A DNA stretch of 64,000 nucleotides from contig NZ_FOZE01000001.1 of assembly GCF_900113225.1 (NCBI RefSeq), positions 2,294,001 through 2,358,000 of the forward strand, given 5' to 3'. The notes beneath the pieces were generated by a model that was given only the letters and a program-made list of their open reading frames with translations, had not been told where the DNA came from and did no database searches. Position 1 is the stretch's first letter. Each line of letters starts with the position of its first letter. Both the position numbers and the translations under genes were made by a program. Of this stretch, positions 41,878 to 51,779 are shown one piece after another. Origin of the DNA: Mitsuaria sp. PDC51 (GTDB taxonomy: Bacteria; Pseudomonadota; Gammaproteobacteria; Burkholderiales; Burkholderiaceae_C).

Positions 41878-42543
41878 ATGGATGAACAACTCTTCGAGCG
41901 ACTGGACCACCTCGGCGTCGAATCGCTGAAGGAGGGCTTCGCGATCTCACCCGGCGTCGTGACCAGCAACTTCGACGCGATGTCGGAAGGGCGGGTGCAG
42001 GTGCGCATCCCGTCGATCCCCGGCATGGAGCCCTGGTGCCGGCTGCCGTCGATGGGCGGCGGCTCGGGCCGCGGCTTCATCTGGGTGCCGCAGGTGGACG
42101 ACGAGGTGCTGGTGGCCTTCGCGCAGAACGACGCGGCGGCCGCCTACGTGCTGGGCGGGCTGTGGAGCACCCGGGACCGCCCGCCGCTGACGCTGCAGAG
42201 CGACTTCCTGGTCAAGCGCCTGATCAAGACCGGCCTGGCCGGCGGCGTCGGCCACGAGGTGGAGTTCGACGACGCGTTGCAGTCCATCACCATCACCACG
42301 AGCACCCGCCAGAAGGTCACGATCGATCCGCTGCAGATCAAGCTGGAGAACACCGCCGGCACGCTGTCGATCGCGATGGACAACAAGACGCAGACGATCA
42401 CCGTGCAGTCGGCGCTGAAGATCGAGCTCAAGGCGCTGCAGATCGCGCTCGAGGGCACGCAGGTCGACATCAAGGGCAGCGTCGTCAACATCCAGTCCGC
42501 CGGTCCCTGCAGCGTGCAGGGCCTGCCGATCAAGCTCAACTGA
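41878..42543 (+). CDS. Baseplate spike protein, gp5/V-like OB fold with beta-helix needle
   Basis: A 221-residue protein. Residues about 20-105 form the OB-fold of phage baseplate assembly protein V/gp5 (GVVTSNFDAMSEGRVQVRIPSIPG; WVPQVDDEVLVAF). Residues 110-221 are short alternating beta repeats (ITITTSTRQKVTIDPLQIKLEN ...) typical of the trimeric beta-helix needle. No lysozyme domain is present. It is the C-terminal half of a split VgrG and carries the PAAR tip encoded next. Confidence 0.88.
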   Translation: MDEQLFERLDHLGVESLKEGFAISPGVVTSNFDAMSEGRVQVRIPSIPGMEPWCRLPSMGGGSGRGFIWVPQVDDEVLVAFAQNDAAAAYVLGGLWSTRDRPPLTLQSDFLVKRLIKTGLAGGVGHEVEFDDALQSITITTSTRQKVTIDPLQIKLENTAGTLSIAMDNKTQTITVQSALKIELKALQIALEGTQVDIKGSVVNIQSAGPCSVQGLPIKLN

Positions 42544-42558
42544 CGGAGGGACGACACC

Positions 42559-42840
42559 ATGCCTCCCGCAGCCCGCGTGGGCGACCCCACCGGTCATCCT
42601 GGCGTCATCACCGGCCCCGGCGTGGCGATGGTGCTCATCGGCGGCATGCCCGCCGCGGTCGTCGGCGACCTGCACGCCTGCTCGATGCCGCCGACCGCCG
42701 GCCCGCATCCGCCCACGCCGATCGCCAAGGGCAGCGCCACGGTGCTGATCGCAGGCCGGCCGGCCGCGCGCGTCGGGGACATGAGCGGCTGCGGCGCGCC
42801 CATCGTGATGGGCTGCCCGCTGGTCGAGATCGGGGGCTGA
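42559..42840 (+). CDS. PAAR-repeat spike tip protein (Cis10)
   Basis: A 93-residue PAAR protein with PPAARVGDPTGHPG at the start and PAARVGDMSGCG later; His and Cys residues in the repeats fit zinc binding at the apex. PAAR proteins sharpen the spike and in some systems carry effectors, but here there is no extension. An AGGGACGACACC leader with a weak ribosome binding site precedes the ATG. Confidence 0.92.
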   Translation: MPPAARVGDPTGHPGVITGPGVAMVLIGGMPAAVVGDLHACSMPPTAGPHPPTPIAKGSATVLIAGRPAARVGDMSGCGAPIVMGCPLVEIGG

Positions 42841-42844
42841 GGCC

Positions 42845-43258
42845 ATGGCCGCCGCGCAGACGCCGTCCACCTTCCTCGGCCAGGGCTGGGCGTTCCCGGT
42901 CGGCATCGAAGCCGGCCAGACCGCCACCGCCGCCTATGACGAGGACGTGCGCCAGGCCATCCTGATCATCGTCGGCACCAACCCCGGCGAGCGCGTGATG
43001 CGGCCCGACTTCGGCGCCGGCCTGAACGCGTTCGTCTTCGAGCCGCTGAACCCCGCCACGCTGGAGGCGATCCGCCAGCGCGTGATGGAGGCGCTGGTCG
43101 ACTGGGAGCCGCGCATCGACGTGACGGCGGTGACCGCCGTCGCCGATGTCGCCGACACCGGCAAGGTGCGCATCGAGATGAGCTACCGCGTGCGGGCGAC
43201 CAACTCGCATGCGAACCTCGTCTACCCGTTCTACCTCGAGGAAGGATCGGCGCAGTGA
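42845..43258 (+). CDS. GPW/gp25 baseplate wedge protein (Cis9)
   Basis: A 137-residue gp25-family protein with FLGQGWAFPV, YDEDVRQAILIIVGTNPGERVMRPDFGAGL and FEPLNPATLEAIRQRV, the conserved wedge signature including the EPR-like loop WEPRIDV. It nucleates sheath polymerisation at the baseplate. Its TGA overlaps the GTG start of the next gene (GTGA). Confidence 0.93.
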   Translation: MAAAQTPSTFLGQGWAFPVGIEAGQTATAAYDEDVRQAILIIVGTNPGERVMRPDFGAGLNAFVFEPLNPATLEAIRQRVMEALVDWEPRIDVTAVTAVADVADTGKVRIEMSYRVRATNSHANLVYPFYLEEGSAQ

Positions 43259-46200
43259 ACACCCCGCCCCGCGTCGAACTCGACGGCCGCGATGCGCCGG
43301 CGCTGCTGGCGCAGCTGCTCGCGCGCCGCGCCGGCTACACGCCGGAATGGCTGGCGGCGGACCGTGGCGCCGGCACCGGCCTGGCCGCGATCGCGGCCCG
43401 CTACCTGGAGGCGCTGACGCAACGCCTCGGCCAGGTGCCGGACAAGCTCAAGCTGGGTTTCCTGGACGTCGCCGGGCTCAGTCTGGTGCCCGCGCAGGAG
43501 GCGCGCGCGCCGGTCGTGTTCCGGCTCTCCGACCAGGCGACGGGCGGCTCGGCGCCGGCCCGCACGCCGGTCGGGGCGCCGCCGCCGGCCGGCAGCAGCG
43601 AGCAGGTGCTGTTCGAGACCGAACGCGCCGTCGGCGTCACCGCCGGTCGCCTGGTGGAGCTGGTGAGCCTGTGGCCCGGCCGCGACCAGTACGTCGACCA
43701 CGGCGCGGCCTACCTCGCCGGCCAGCCGGTCGAGCCCTTCGCCGCGCGGCTGCTGCGGCCGACGCCGCATGAGCTCTACCTGTCCCATCCGGTGCTGCTG
43801 GCGCTGTCGGGCCGGGTCAAGCTGTCGGTCGAGTTCGAGCTGCAGCACGACGCGACCACGCCGCTGGACATCGTCTGGGAGTACTGGGACGGCGCGACCT
43901 GGCGCGGGTTCATCGACACCAGCACCGAATGCCGCGGCTCGGCGACGAGCGACGTCGCCGGTGACGAGGAGGACGGGGAGGACGACGAGGACCTCGACGA
44001 CCAGGGCGTCGACACCGTCGTCACCGATGTGGACAGCACCAACGGTCTGACGCAGAGCGGCAGTTTCCAACTGGTGACCGACTGCGCTTCCGCCGGCAAG
44101 ACGACGGTGAACGGCATCGAGGGCTACTGGCTGCGCGCGCGGCTCGACGAGTCGCTGCCGCCCGATCCGGGCCAGTCGCTGCCCGAGGTCGACACGATCC
44201 GCCTGTCCAGCACCGTCAACGGCGCGCTGCGCGGGCGCATCGCGGTCGGCCAGCCGGTGGCGCCACAGACCCAGACGGGGCAGGGCACGCCGGGCATCCT
44301 CGCGATCGCGGCGGAGTCACCGGTACCGTCCGCGCCCAACAGCCTCGGCGGCATCGTCCGCAATGACGCGGGCCAGCCGGTCGAGGGCGCGGTGGTGCGG
44401 CTGACCGACCCGGCGGACCCGACGCGCGCGGCCTACACCTCGCAGCCGACCGGCAAGACCGGCGCCTACCTGATCGCCAACGTCAACTTCACGCGCGACT
44501 ACCTGTTCAGCGTCGCCTTCGCCGGCATCGTCTTCACCGCGCCGCAGGCCTCGCGGCACGCGCATCCCGCGCCGTCGGCCACTCGGAGCGTCGTGGACCT
44601 GACGCTGTCGGTCACCGGCCTGGCGCCGGACAAGGCCTTCGCCGACGGCGCCGCGCTCGACGTCAGCAAGCCCTTCTATCCGCTGGGCCAGCAGCCGCAG
44701 CCGGGCTCGGCCTTCTACTTCACCAGCGAGGAGGCCTTCGGCAAGCCGCTGGCGAAGGTGCGGCTGTTCGTCGGCCGCAGCCTGTCGCCGCAGGACCAGG
44801 GCGCCATCGCGGGTTCCGCCGCGCTGGCGCACCAGCTCGACTGGGAGTACTGGAACGGCCGGCTGTGGGCGCCGCTGCCGGTGAGCTCGAGCCTGGCCGG
44901 CTCGCAGCGCGACCTCGACCGCACCGAGGTCATCGACTTCACCGTGCCGATCGACATGGCGCCGGTCAGCGTCAATCAGCAGGAGGCGCGCTGGGTGCGC
45001 GTGCGCCTGCAGAGCGGCTCCTACGGCTTCAGCCGCACCGTCGGCTTCAACGCCGACGCCGCGGGCGGCGCGGTCAACACCTTCACCTACGTCGTCGCGC
45101 AGCCGCCGGTGCTGGGCGCGTTCTCGATCGGCTACACCTGGCAGTACGGGCCCTTCCACGCGGAACGCGTGCTGGCCCGCAACGATTTCCGCTTTGTCGA
45201 CCGCACCGCCGAGGCGATGTGGCCCGGCACGACCTTCGCGCCGTTCGAGCGGGTCGGCGACCTGACCCCGGCGCTCTACCTGGGCTTCGACAAGGCGCCG
45301 CCGGTCGACCAGCTCGGCCTGTTCGTCGACGTCGTCGAGGCGCCGGACACGCCGGCCGGTCCGGCGCTGGTCTGGGAGTACTGGAACGGCGACGCCTGGA
45401 CGCGCACGCCGGCCGACGACGAGACCGGCGCGCTGCGCCGACCGGGCATCGTCAACGTGCTGGCACAGGCGGACGACGCCGAGCTGGCGCGCTTCGGCAC
45501 GCCGCGCCACTGGCTGCGCGCCCGGCTGAAGGAGGACGGCCCGCCGGGCGAGCCCGTCTTCGCCGGCCTGCATGTCAACGCGGTGTGGGCGAGCGAGCGC
45601 CACACGCTTCACGACCTGCCCCTGGGCACCAGCAACGGCACGCCGGACCAGGTGTTCCTGCTGACGCAGACGCCGGTGCTGGCCGGCGAGCGCCTCGAGG
45701 TGCGCGAGCTCGGCGGCGCGCGCGCCAATGTCGAGTGGCGGATCCTGGCGATGGAACTGTGGCAGGGCGACAGCGCCGTGCTGGGCCGGCTGGAGCGGCT
45801 GCTGGCGGTCGAGTCGACCGAGCCCAGCGTGTCGCTCGGCCCGCTGCGGCTGACCCGCAACCGGCACAAGCAGGTCACCGAGGCCTGGGTGCTGTGGGAG
45901 CGGCGCGAGCAGCTGTTCTTCTCGTCGCCGACGGACCGCCATTACGCGCTGGACGGCGCCAGCGGGCGAGTGCGTTTCGGCGACGGCGTGTCGGGCCGCG
46001 TGCCGCCGGCCGGGGCGGCGATCCTGGTGCGCCGGATGAGCGTCGGCGGTGGCTCCCGCGGCAACGTGCCGGCCCGCGCGATCGCGCAGTTGCTGGGCGT
46101 CGTGCCCGGCATCGAGGCGGTCTTCAACCCGCGCGCGGCCGAGGGCGGCGCGGACGGCGAAGCGCCGTCGGCGGTGCTGGACCGCGGACCGCGCACGGTG

Positions 46201-46794
46201 CGCCACCGCGGCCGTGCGCTGACGCCTTCGGACTACGAGACGCTGGCGGTCGAGGCCTCGCCGGCGGTGAAGATGGTGCGCGCCATCGCCGGCCGCAGCC
46301 CCGGCGGACGGACGCTGCCGGGCTGGGTGACGGTGCTGATCGTGCCGGGCAGCCTGGACGCGCGGCCGCAGCCGTCGTTCGGCCTGCGCGAACAGGTGCG
46401 CCGCCACATCGAGGCGCGCGCGCCCGCCGATCTTGCCGCGCTGCACCGCATCCATGTGACCGGCCCGACCTACCTGCCGGTCGGCGTGTCGGCCCGCATC
46501 GTGCCGCTCGATCCGAGCCAGGCCGGCGTGGTCGAGCGCGCGGTGCGCGAGACGCTCGAGCGCTTCCTGCATCCGGTGGTCGGCGGCCCGGGGGGCACCG
46601 GCTGGGCGCTGGGGCGCGACGTGTACGTGTCGGACGTCGCGGCGGAGCTCGAACGCACGCCGGGCGTCGACCACATCGAGGCGCTCGACCTCGTCCTGGA
46701 CGGCGTGCCGCAGGGCGAGTCGGTACGCGTGCCCGACGACGCGGTGGTGGCGGCCGGGACCCTGGTCCTGCGCCTGGACGAATCGGAAGCGTGA
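43255..46794 (+). CDS. Large baseplate J/gp6-like protein with inserted domains (Cis11)
   Basis: A 1,179-residue putative baseplate assembly protein starting at GTG. The N-terminus (ALLAQLLARRAGYTPEW, then FLDVAGLSLVPAQEARAP) and the C-terminus (HRGRALTPSDYETLAVEASPAVKMVRA, then VDHIEALDLVLDG) belong to the J-like eCIS family. In between are an Asp/Glu-rich stretch (about residues 238-262), a carboxypeptidase-regulatory-like domain (about 362-430) and repeated LDWEYWNGRLW / LVWEYWNGDAW modules (at least three, including DIVWEYWDGATW). The WEYW-type repeats look like duplicated beta domains. It would form the baseplate wedge ring together with the next gene product. Confidence 0.85.
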   Translation: MNTPPRVELDGRDAPALLAQLLARRAGYTPEWLAADRGAGTGLAAIAARYLEALTQRLGQVPDKLKLGFLDVAGLSLVPAQEARAPVVFRLSDQATGGSAPARTPVGAPPPAGSSEQVLFETERAVGVTAGRLVELVSLWPGRDQYVDHGAAYLAGQPVEPFAARLLRPTPHELYLSHPVLLALSGRVKLSVEFELQHDATTPLDIVWEYWDGATWRGFIDTSTECRGSATSDVAGDEEDGEDDEDLDDQGVDTVVTDVDSTNGLTQSGSFQLVTDCASAGKTTVNGIEGYWLRARLDESLPPDPGQSLPEVDTIRLSSTVNGALRGRIAVGQPVAPQTQTGQGTPGILAIAAESPVPSAPNSLGGIVRNDAGQPVEGAVVRLTDPADPTRAAYTSQPTGKTGAYLIANVNFTRDYLFSVAFAGIVFTAPQASRHAHPAPSATRSVVDLTLSVTGLAPDKAFADGAALDVSKPFYPLGQQPQPGSAFYFTSEEAFGKPLAKVRLFVGRSLSPQDQGAIAGSAALAHQLDWEYWNGRLWAPLPVSSSLAGSQRDLDRTEVIDFTVPIDMAPVSVNQQEARWVRVRLQSGSYGFSRTVGFNADAAGGAVNTFTYVVAQPPVLGAFSIGYTWQYGPFHAERVLARNDFRFVDRTAEAMWPGTTFAPFERVGDLTPALYLGFDKAPPVDQLGLFVDVVEAPDTPAGPALVWEYWNGDAWTRTPADDETGALRRPGIVNVLAQADDAELARFGTPRHWLRARLKEDGPPGEPVFAGLHVNAVWASERHTLHDLPLGTSNGTPDQVFLLTQTPVLAGERLEVRELGGARANVEWRILAMELWQGDSAVLGRLERLLAVESTEPSVSLGPLRLTRNRHKQVTEAWVLWERREQLFFSSPTDRHYALDGASGRVRFGDGVSGRVPPAGAAILVRRMSVGGGSRGNVPARAIAQLLGVVPGIEAVFNPRAAEGGADGEAPSAVLDRGPRTVRHRGRALTPSDYETLAVEASPAVKMVRAIAGRSPGGRTLPGWVTVLIVPGSLDARPQPSFGLREQVRRHIEARAPADLAALHRIHVTGPTYLPVGVSARIVPLDPSQAGVVERAVRETLERFLHPVVGGPGGTGWALGRDVYVSDVAAELERTPGVDHIEALDLVLDGVPQGESVRVPDDAVVAAGTLVLRLDESEA

Positions 46795-46798
46795 CGCC

Positions 46799-48937
46799 AT
46801 GAGCATCCCCCTGCCTCAACTCGACGATCGTCGCTGGTCGGACCTGGTCGAACAGGGCCGGGCGCTGATCCCGCTGGTCGCGCCGGCGTGGACCGACCAC
46901 AACGCATCGGACCCCGGCATCACGCTGATGGAGCTGCTGGCGTCGGTGGCCGAGACGGACCTCTACCGCCTCAACCGCTTCACCGACGCGCAGAAGCGGC
47001 GCCTGCTGGCGCTGATGGACATCCGGTGCGCGCCGCCGCGGCCCGCGACGCTGGTGAGCGAGCTGCGCATCGCGGCGGGGCCGTCGCCGGTCGTGCTGCC
47101 GGCCGGCACCGAGTTCGACGGCATGCGGCTGGACGCCACCGCGGCGCCGCTGCGCACGACCGCGCCGGTCGAGGTCGTCGACGCGGCGCTGCGCGCCGTG
47201 CAGCGCAAGGACGCGGCCGGGTTCCAGAACCTGACGGCGGCCTGGTCGCGGCAAGAGCCGTTCGCCGCCTTCGGCGACGACCCGGCGGTCGGCGCGGAAT
47301 GCCAGATCGGCTTCGACCGCGCGTTGCCGGCGGGGCGGTGGTCCCAGGTGTTCGTCTGCATCGAGGGCGATCAGGCGCGGTTGAGTGAGCGGGCCCGGTT
47401 GGCCGAGGAGGCGCCGATCGACGCGCCGCTCGTCCATCACGGCGCGCGCCTGGTCTGGGAGTACTTCGCCGACGACGGCGCCGCCGGCCGCTGGCTGCCG
47501 CTGGAGGTCGACGACGGCACCCGCTCGTTCAGCCTCAACGGCGCGCTGCGGCTGCGGCCGGGCGCGGCGATGAAGGCGTCCGTGCTGGGCCGCGTCGCGC
47601 AGCCGCAGTGCTGGGTGCGGGCCCGGCTGGTCGACGGCGCCTTCGATGCCGCGCCGCGCCTGCGGCGGCTGCTGCTCAATGGCGTCCAGCTGGAGCAATC
47701 GACGCCGGTCTGGACCTCCTGGCCGATCGCGCCCGGCACCGTCGTGACCGGCGGTCCGATCACGCCCGGGCAGGGCGCCGCGCTGCGCCTGACGCTGCAG
47801 CAGGGGCGGGTCGTCGCGCTGTCGGTGGACGCCTCGGGCGAGGCGCCGGTCTTCACCGTGCTCGCCTACACCGCGGCAAGCGCGACCGACCCGGGCCTGC
47901 TGGCCGTCGACGGCACGCTCGCCGGCACGGGCAGCGGCGAGCCGTCCCAACGCCTGACGCTCGCGCAGCGGCCGGTGGTCAAGGCGTCGCTGCGGCTCTT
48001 CACCGTCGAGGACGGCCATCCGCGCGCCTGGACCCGGGTGGACGACTTCAGCGCCTCGTCGCGCTCGGACGCCCACTTCACGCTCGATCCGACCAGCGGC
48101 GAGGTCGTCGGTGGCGATGGCGAGCGGGGTCGCGTCCTGCCGCGCGGCTGCCAGATGGTCGCGTTCCACGCGTGGACGCGGCCGGCGCCGGCGGTCGCGC
48201 GCATCGACGGGCTGTCCGACAGCCCGCGCAACCGCGTGTTCCTGCCGGACGCCGGCGCGATCGGGCGGATCGCCGCTGGGGTGCCGATCGTGCTGGAGGA
48301 CGCCGCGCCGGCCGAGACGCTGGCGCATGCGTTGGGTCGCGCGATCGAGCAGCGAGAGGCCCGCCTGCGCGCGGTGACCCGCGAGGACTTCGAGGCGCTC
48401 GCGCTCGCCACGCCCGGCCTGCGCGTGGCCCGCGCCATCGCGCTGCCCAACTTCTGTCCCGGCCTGGCCTGCGTGAACGCCCCTGGCATGGTCACCGTGA
48501 TCGTGCTGCCATTCCTGCCGCTCGGCCGGCCGTTCCCGAGCCGCGGCGTCCTCGACCGGGTCGCCGCGCGGCTGGAGAGGCGCCGGGTCCTCGGCACGCG
48601 CGTGGTCGTGGCCGGACCGGGCTACCTGGAGGTGGCGGTCCGCGCCCGCGTCCAGGCGCTGGACGGCATCGACCGCCAGCGACTGGCCACCGAGGTGTCG
48701 GCGGCGCTGGACGGATTCTTCGACCCGGTGAGCGGCGGCCCCGACGCCGCCGGCTGGCCGCTGGGCCGTGACGTCTACCGCGCCGAGGTGATGCAGGTGA
48801 TCGACCAGACGCCGGGCGTGGACCACGTGATCGCGCTCGAGCTCATCGCCGAGGGCTGCGCGCCGAGCTGCGGCAATGTCTGCCTGCGTCCGGACTGGCT
48901 GGTCGCCGCCGGCCGCCACAACATCGAGGTGGCCTGA
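46799..48937 (+). CDS. Second baseplate J-like protein
   Basis: A 712-residue paralogue of the J-like family. PAWTDHNASDPGITLMELLASVAETDLYRLNR at the N-terminus is the gp6/gp7-type wedge motif. The C-terminus (AVTREDFEALALATPGLRVARAIALPN and PGVDHVIALELI) matches the end of the preceding gene product. One WEYF module (LVWEYFADDG) is also present. Tandem J-like genes are common in eCIS, where the proteins form a heteromeric wedge (Cis11/Cis12-like). Confidence 0.83.
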   Translation: MSIPLPQLDDRRWSDLVEQGRALIPLVAPAWTDHNASDPGITLMELLASVAETDLYRLNRFTDAQKRRLLALMDIRCAPPRPATLVSELRIAAGPSPVVLPAGTEFDGMRLDATAAPLRTTAPVEVVDAALRAVQRKDAAGFQNLTAAWSRQEPFAAFGDDPAVGAECQIGFDRALPAGRWSQVFVCIEGDQARLSERARLAEEAPIDAPLVHHGARLVWEYFADDGAAGRWLPLEVDDGTRSFSLNGALRLRPGAAMKASVLGRVAQPQCWVRARLVDGAFDAAPRLRRLLLNGVQLEQSTPVWTSWPIAPGTVVTGGPITPGQGAALRLTLQQGRVVALSVDASGEAPVFTVLAYTAASATDPGLLAVDGTLAGTGSGEPSQRLTLAQRPVVKASLRLFTVEDGHPRAWTRVDDFSASSRSDAHFTLDPTSGEVVGGDGERGRVLPRGCQMVAFHAWTRPAPAVARIDGLSDSPRNRVFLPDAGAIGRIAAGVPIVLEDAAPAETLAHALGRAIEQREARLRAVTREDFEALALATPGLRVARAIALPNFCPGLACVNAPGMVTVIVLPFLPLGRPFPSRGVLDRVAARLERRRVLGTRVVVAGPGYLEVAVRARVQALDGIDRQRLATEVSAALDGFFDPVSGGPDAAGWPLGRDVYRAEVMQVIDQTPGVDHVIALELIAEGCAPSCGNVCLRPDWLVAAGRHNIEVA

Positions 48938-48938
48938 C

Positions 48939-51755
48939 ATGTCGACGCCGTACCGCCGGGATCTCGAACGGCTGCAGTACTGGCAGGGCCAGACGCTGCG
49001 CAGCCGCGACGCGCGCGACCAGCAGCGCTTCGAGGCGCTGCGCCGCCAGCTGCACAACCGCGCGCTGCATGAGACGGGCGGGATCGCCTTCGGCCTGGTG
49101 AGCGCTGAAGTGACTGAAGACGGGACCGGCCAGGTGACCGGCATCGAGGTCGCCTGCGGGCTGGCCTACGACCGCCGCGGCCGCGAGCTGATCCTGCAGC
49201 GCGCGCGCCGCGTGCCGCTGCCCACCGAGGCCGCCTGGCTGGTGCTGCGCCTGCGCGCCACGCGCCGCGGCGGCGGGAACGGAAGCGGGACGTGCTGCGT
49301 GCCCGACGAGCCCGGCTGCGTCCTGGACGACGCGCGCCTGCTCGAGAGCGACGTGGAACTGGCCTGGGTGCCGATCGCCGCGAACGAGGCGCCGGACGGC
49401 GCGGTGCTGGCCCGCTACGACGGCGGCTTGAAGACCGACTTCCGCCCGCCCCGGGTCCGGCCGCTGGCCCGGCCGCGGCTGGCGCGCGGCGAGACGGTCG
49501 AGGGCGGCACGCCCTGGGAACCGTGGATCGTCGAGTCCCCCGACGGCCACGGCGGCATCGTCAGCAAGGTGGTTGGCGTGCAGACGCGGGTCGACACCTC
49601 CGCCAGCGGCTTCACCGAGGTGCCGCGCTATGTGGCCAACGTGCAGGCGCGCAGCTGGAACCTGGCCAAGGCCGAGTTCGCGCCGGCCTTCTTCCCCGAG
49701 GTGGCCGATCCGGCCGTCGACGGCTTCACCTTCCGGCTGCTGATGGCCGAGATCGGGCGCCGCCGCGTCGCCGCCTGGTACGGCCAGACGCGGGTGTCGG
49801 CGATCCGGCGAGGCGCCGGCGACCAGCTCTCGATCGACCTCGACGACGCCGCCGTCTTCAAGCCGAACGACGTCATCGCGCTGCTGCGGCCGCGGGCCCG
49901 CACAGCGGTGTCGCTGACCGCGGCCGAGGGATCGACGGTGACGCTCGCCGCGCCGCTGGACGGCGTGCGCGTCAACGACAGCGTGCTGGCGCTGGGCAAC
50001 CTGCCGCGCCTGGCCGAGGTGGTGACGGTGCCCGACGACAGCGCGGCGATGCTGGCCGACTACACCGCCGCGCCGGCGATCAAGAAGGGCGACGTGCTGC
50101 ACCGTGACTCGGACGGCGCCGTCGCGCTGATCGACGGCGTGAGCGCCGGCCGGATGACCGTGGAGCAGCCGCCGCCGGCCTGGAAGGAAAGCGACGGGCT
50201 GCACGTGGCGCGGATGACCGACGCCATCGACATCAAGCGCGCGACGCTGTCGGCCGACGGCAAGTCGCTGCAGCTGGAGCTGAAGTCGGCGCCGCAGGGA
50301 TTGGGCAAGGGCGCGCGGGCGGTGCTGCTCGACGCGGACCGGCAGCCGCTGGCGACGGCGCCCGAAGTGACGGTGAGCGACGGCGTGAAGCTCGAGCTGC
50401 AGCCGCCGCCGACGGCGGCCGAGGTGGCCACGCTGACGCGCGCCGTGCCGCTGTCGGGCGGCCTGACGATCCAGCGCCTGGTCCCGAAGGCCAGCAGCGA
50501 GGTGGGCGTCAGCGACGTCGCGCCGTTCGCCGTGGGCGACGTCGTGGCGCCGATGCGGGACCTGTCCCTGGTCGCCGTCGTGGACAAGATCGTGAAGAAG
50601 CGCAAGGCGCTGGTGCTCAGCGCCGGGCTGGGACTGGCGGTGGGCGATCGGCTGGTGGCGGCGGACTGGTGCTGCGCCACGACGATCGACGCCTTCGAGC
50701 CCAAGCGGCCGAACGAAGTGCGCGTCGGACGCGCGAGCGCCGCGCGGGTGAAGGACGTGCTGCGGCTGCGCGTGGCCGACGGCGCCGAGTCGCCGCCGCC
50801 GGCATCGGTGGCCGCGGTGACGGGCACGCTGCTGGGCCTGGGGTCGCCGCTGGTGGAAACGGCTCGCCGGCTGGACCTGCTGGCCGTCGGCCGCTTCGGC
50901 CGCGTCGCGACGGTGGTGGCGCAACAGACCGACGAGACACGGATCACGCTGGCCGAGTCCGCCGCCTTCGCCGTCGGCGACTGCGTGATGGCCTGGCCGC
51001 TCATTGGCAGCGTGACGCTGGAGAGCGCGGTGGCGCAAGTGGTGGCGATCGTCGGGGTCGACCTGGTGCTGTCCGGGTCGCCGGGGGCGTTGGCCACCGG
51101 GGACCGGCTCGCGACGGTGCACTGGCGCGACAGCGCGCGGATCACCCGCGTCGATGCCGATCCCCGGGAGCTCGATGTCGCCGACGACCTCGTCTTCGGC
51201 CCGAACGACGTCGCGGGGCTGCTGGTCCATCACGCCGATGTCTCCAACGGCGCCTACGTGCAGCAGATCGTGGGCAACACCGTCACGGTGCGGCCCACGC
51301 TGGCGCAGGGCGACGGCATCGTGGACCAGGGCTGGATCGACGGCGGGCTGGTCGGGCCGGCGGCGCTGACCTGGGACCCGGCACGGCCCATGGACTTCCC
51401 GGCCACCTGGCAACCGCTGGTGCGGATGGACTCGGCCGGCGGACTGGACGGCCGCGCGATCGCGACCTTGTACGGACTGGACCTGAACACCGGCGTCTAC
51501 CAGTCGCGCGCGGCCTGGCCGTATCCGATCGACGCCGAGCTGCACCTGTACGCGGTCACGCCGGCGACCACGCCGGCCTACCGCTTCCGGCCGGAGACGC
51601 TGTCGCTGATCACCAGCTTCAACAGCGACTTCCCGGCCGCCTTCGTGACTTTCGCGCAGAAGAAACGGCTGGTGGTGCGCTGGTTCGGCTGCCAGCAGGA
51701 GTTCCGGCCCGTGACCGACTGCCCCGGGCAGACACCCGGCGATCCCTGCGCCTGA
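48939..51755 (+). CDS. Large eCIS tail protein with N-terminal docking module, repetitive beta domains
   Basis: A 938-residue protein whose start is one base after the preceding stop. The first 95 residues share a module with three later genes (YWQGQTL, LHNRALHETGG, CGLAYDRRGRELIL). Residues about 280-800 contain many short units of the form F-x-V/P-N/G-D-V/C-V-x-x-L/W (FKPNDVIALL, FAVGDVVAP, FAVGDCVMAWP, FGPNDVAGLLV), which look like tandem beta repeats. A Cys pair (GTCCVPDEPGC) lies near residue 120. The C-terminal 150 residues are a separate domain. It is probably an exposed adaptor or fibre-like component; I do not recognise a named family. Confidence 0.68.
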   Translation: MSTPYRRDLERLQYWQGQTLRSRDARDQQRFEALRRQLHNRALHETGGIAFGLVSAEVTEDGTGQVTGIEVACGLAYDRRGRELILQRARRVPLPTEAAWLVLRLRATRRGGGNGSGTCCVPDEPGCVLDDARLLESDVELAWVPIAANEAPDGAVLARYDGGLKTDFRPPRVRPLARPRLARGETVEGGTPWEPWIVESPDGHGGIVSKVVGVQTRVDTSASGFTEVPRYVANVQARSWNLAKAEFAPAFFPEVADPAVDGFTFRLLMAEIGRRRVAAWYGQTRVSAIRRGAGDQLSIDLDDAAVFKPNDVIALLRPRARTAVSLTAAEGSTVTLAAPLDGVRVNDSVLALGNLPRLAEVVTVPDDSAAMLADYTAAPAIKKGDVLHRDSDGAVALIDGVSAGRMTVEQPPPAWKESDGLHVARMTDAIDIKRATLSADGKSLQLELKSAPQGLGKGARAVLLDADRQPLATAPEVTVSDGVKLELQPPPTAAEVATLTRAVPLSGGLTIQRLVPKASSEVGVSDVAPFAVGDVVAPMRDLSLVAVVDKIVKKRKALVLSAGLGLAVGDRLVAADWCCATTIDAFEPKRPNEVRVGRASAARVKDVLRLRVADGAESPPPASVAAVTGTLLGLGSPLVETARRLDLLAVGRFGRVATVVAQQTDETRITLAESAAFAVGDCVMAWPLIGSVTLESAVAQVVAIVGVDLVLSGSPGALATGDRLATVHWRDSARITRVDADPRELDVADDLVFGPNDVAGLLVHHADVSNGAYVQQIVGNTVTVRPTLAQGDGIVDQGWIDGGLVGPAALTWDPARPMDFPATWQPLVRMDSAGGLDGRAIATLYGLDLNTGVYQSRAAWPYPIDAELHLYAVTPATTPAYRFRPETLSLITSFNSDFPAAFVTFAQKKRLVVRWFGCQQEFRPVTDCPGQTPGDPCA

Positions 51756-51779
51756 CCCCTGAGGAAGGAACCGGACATC

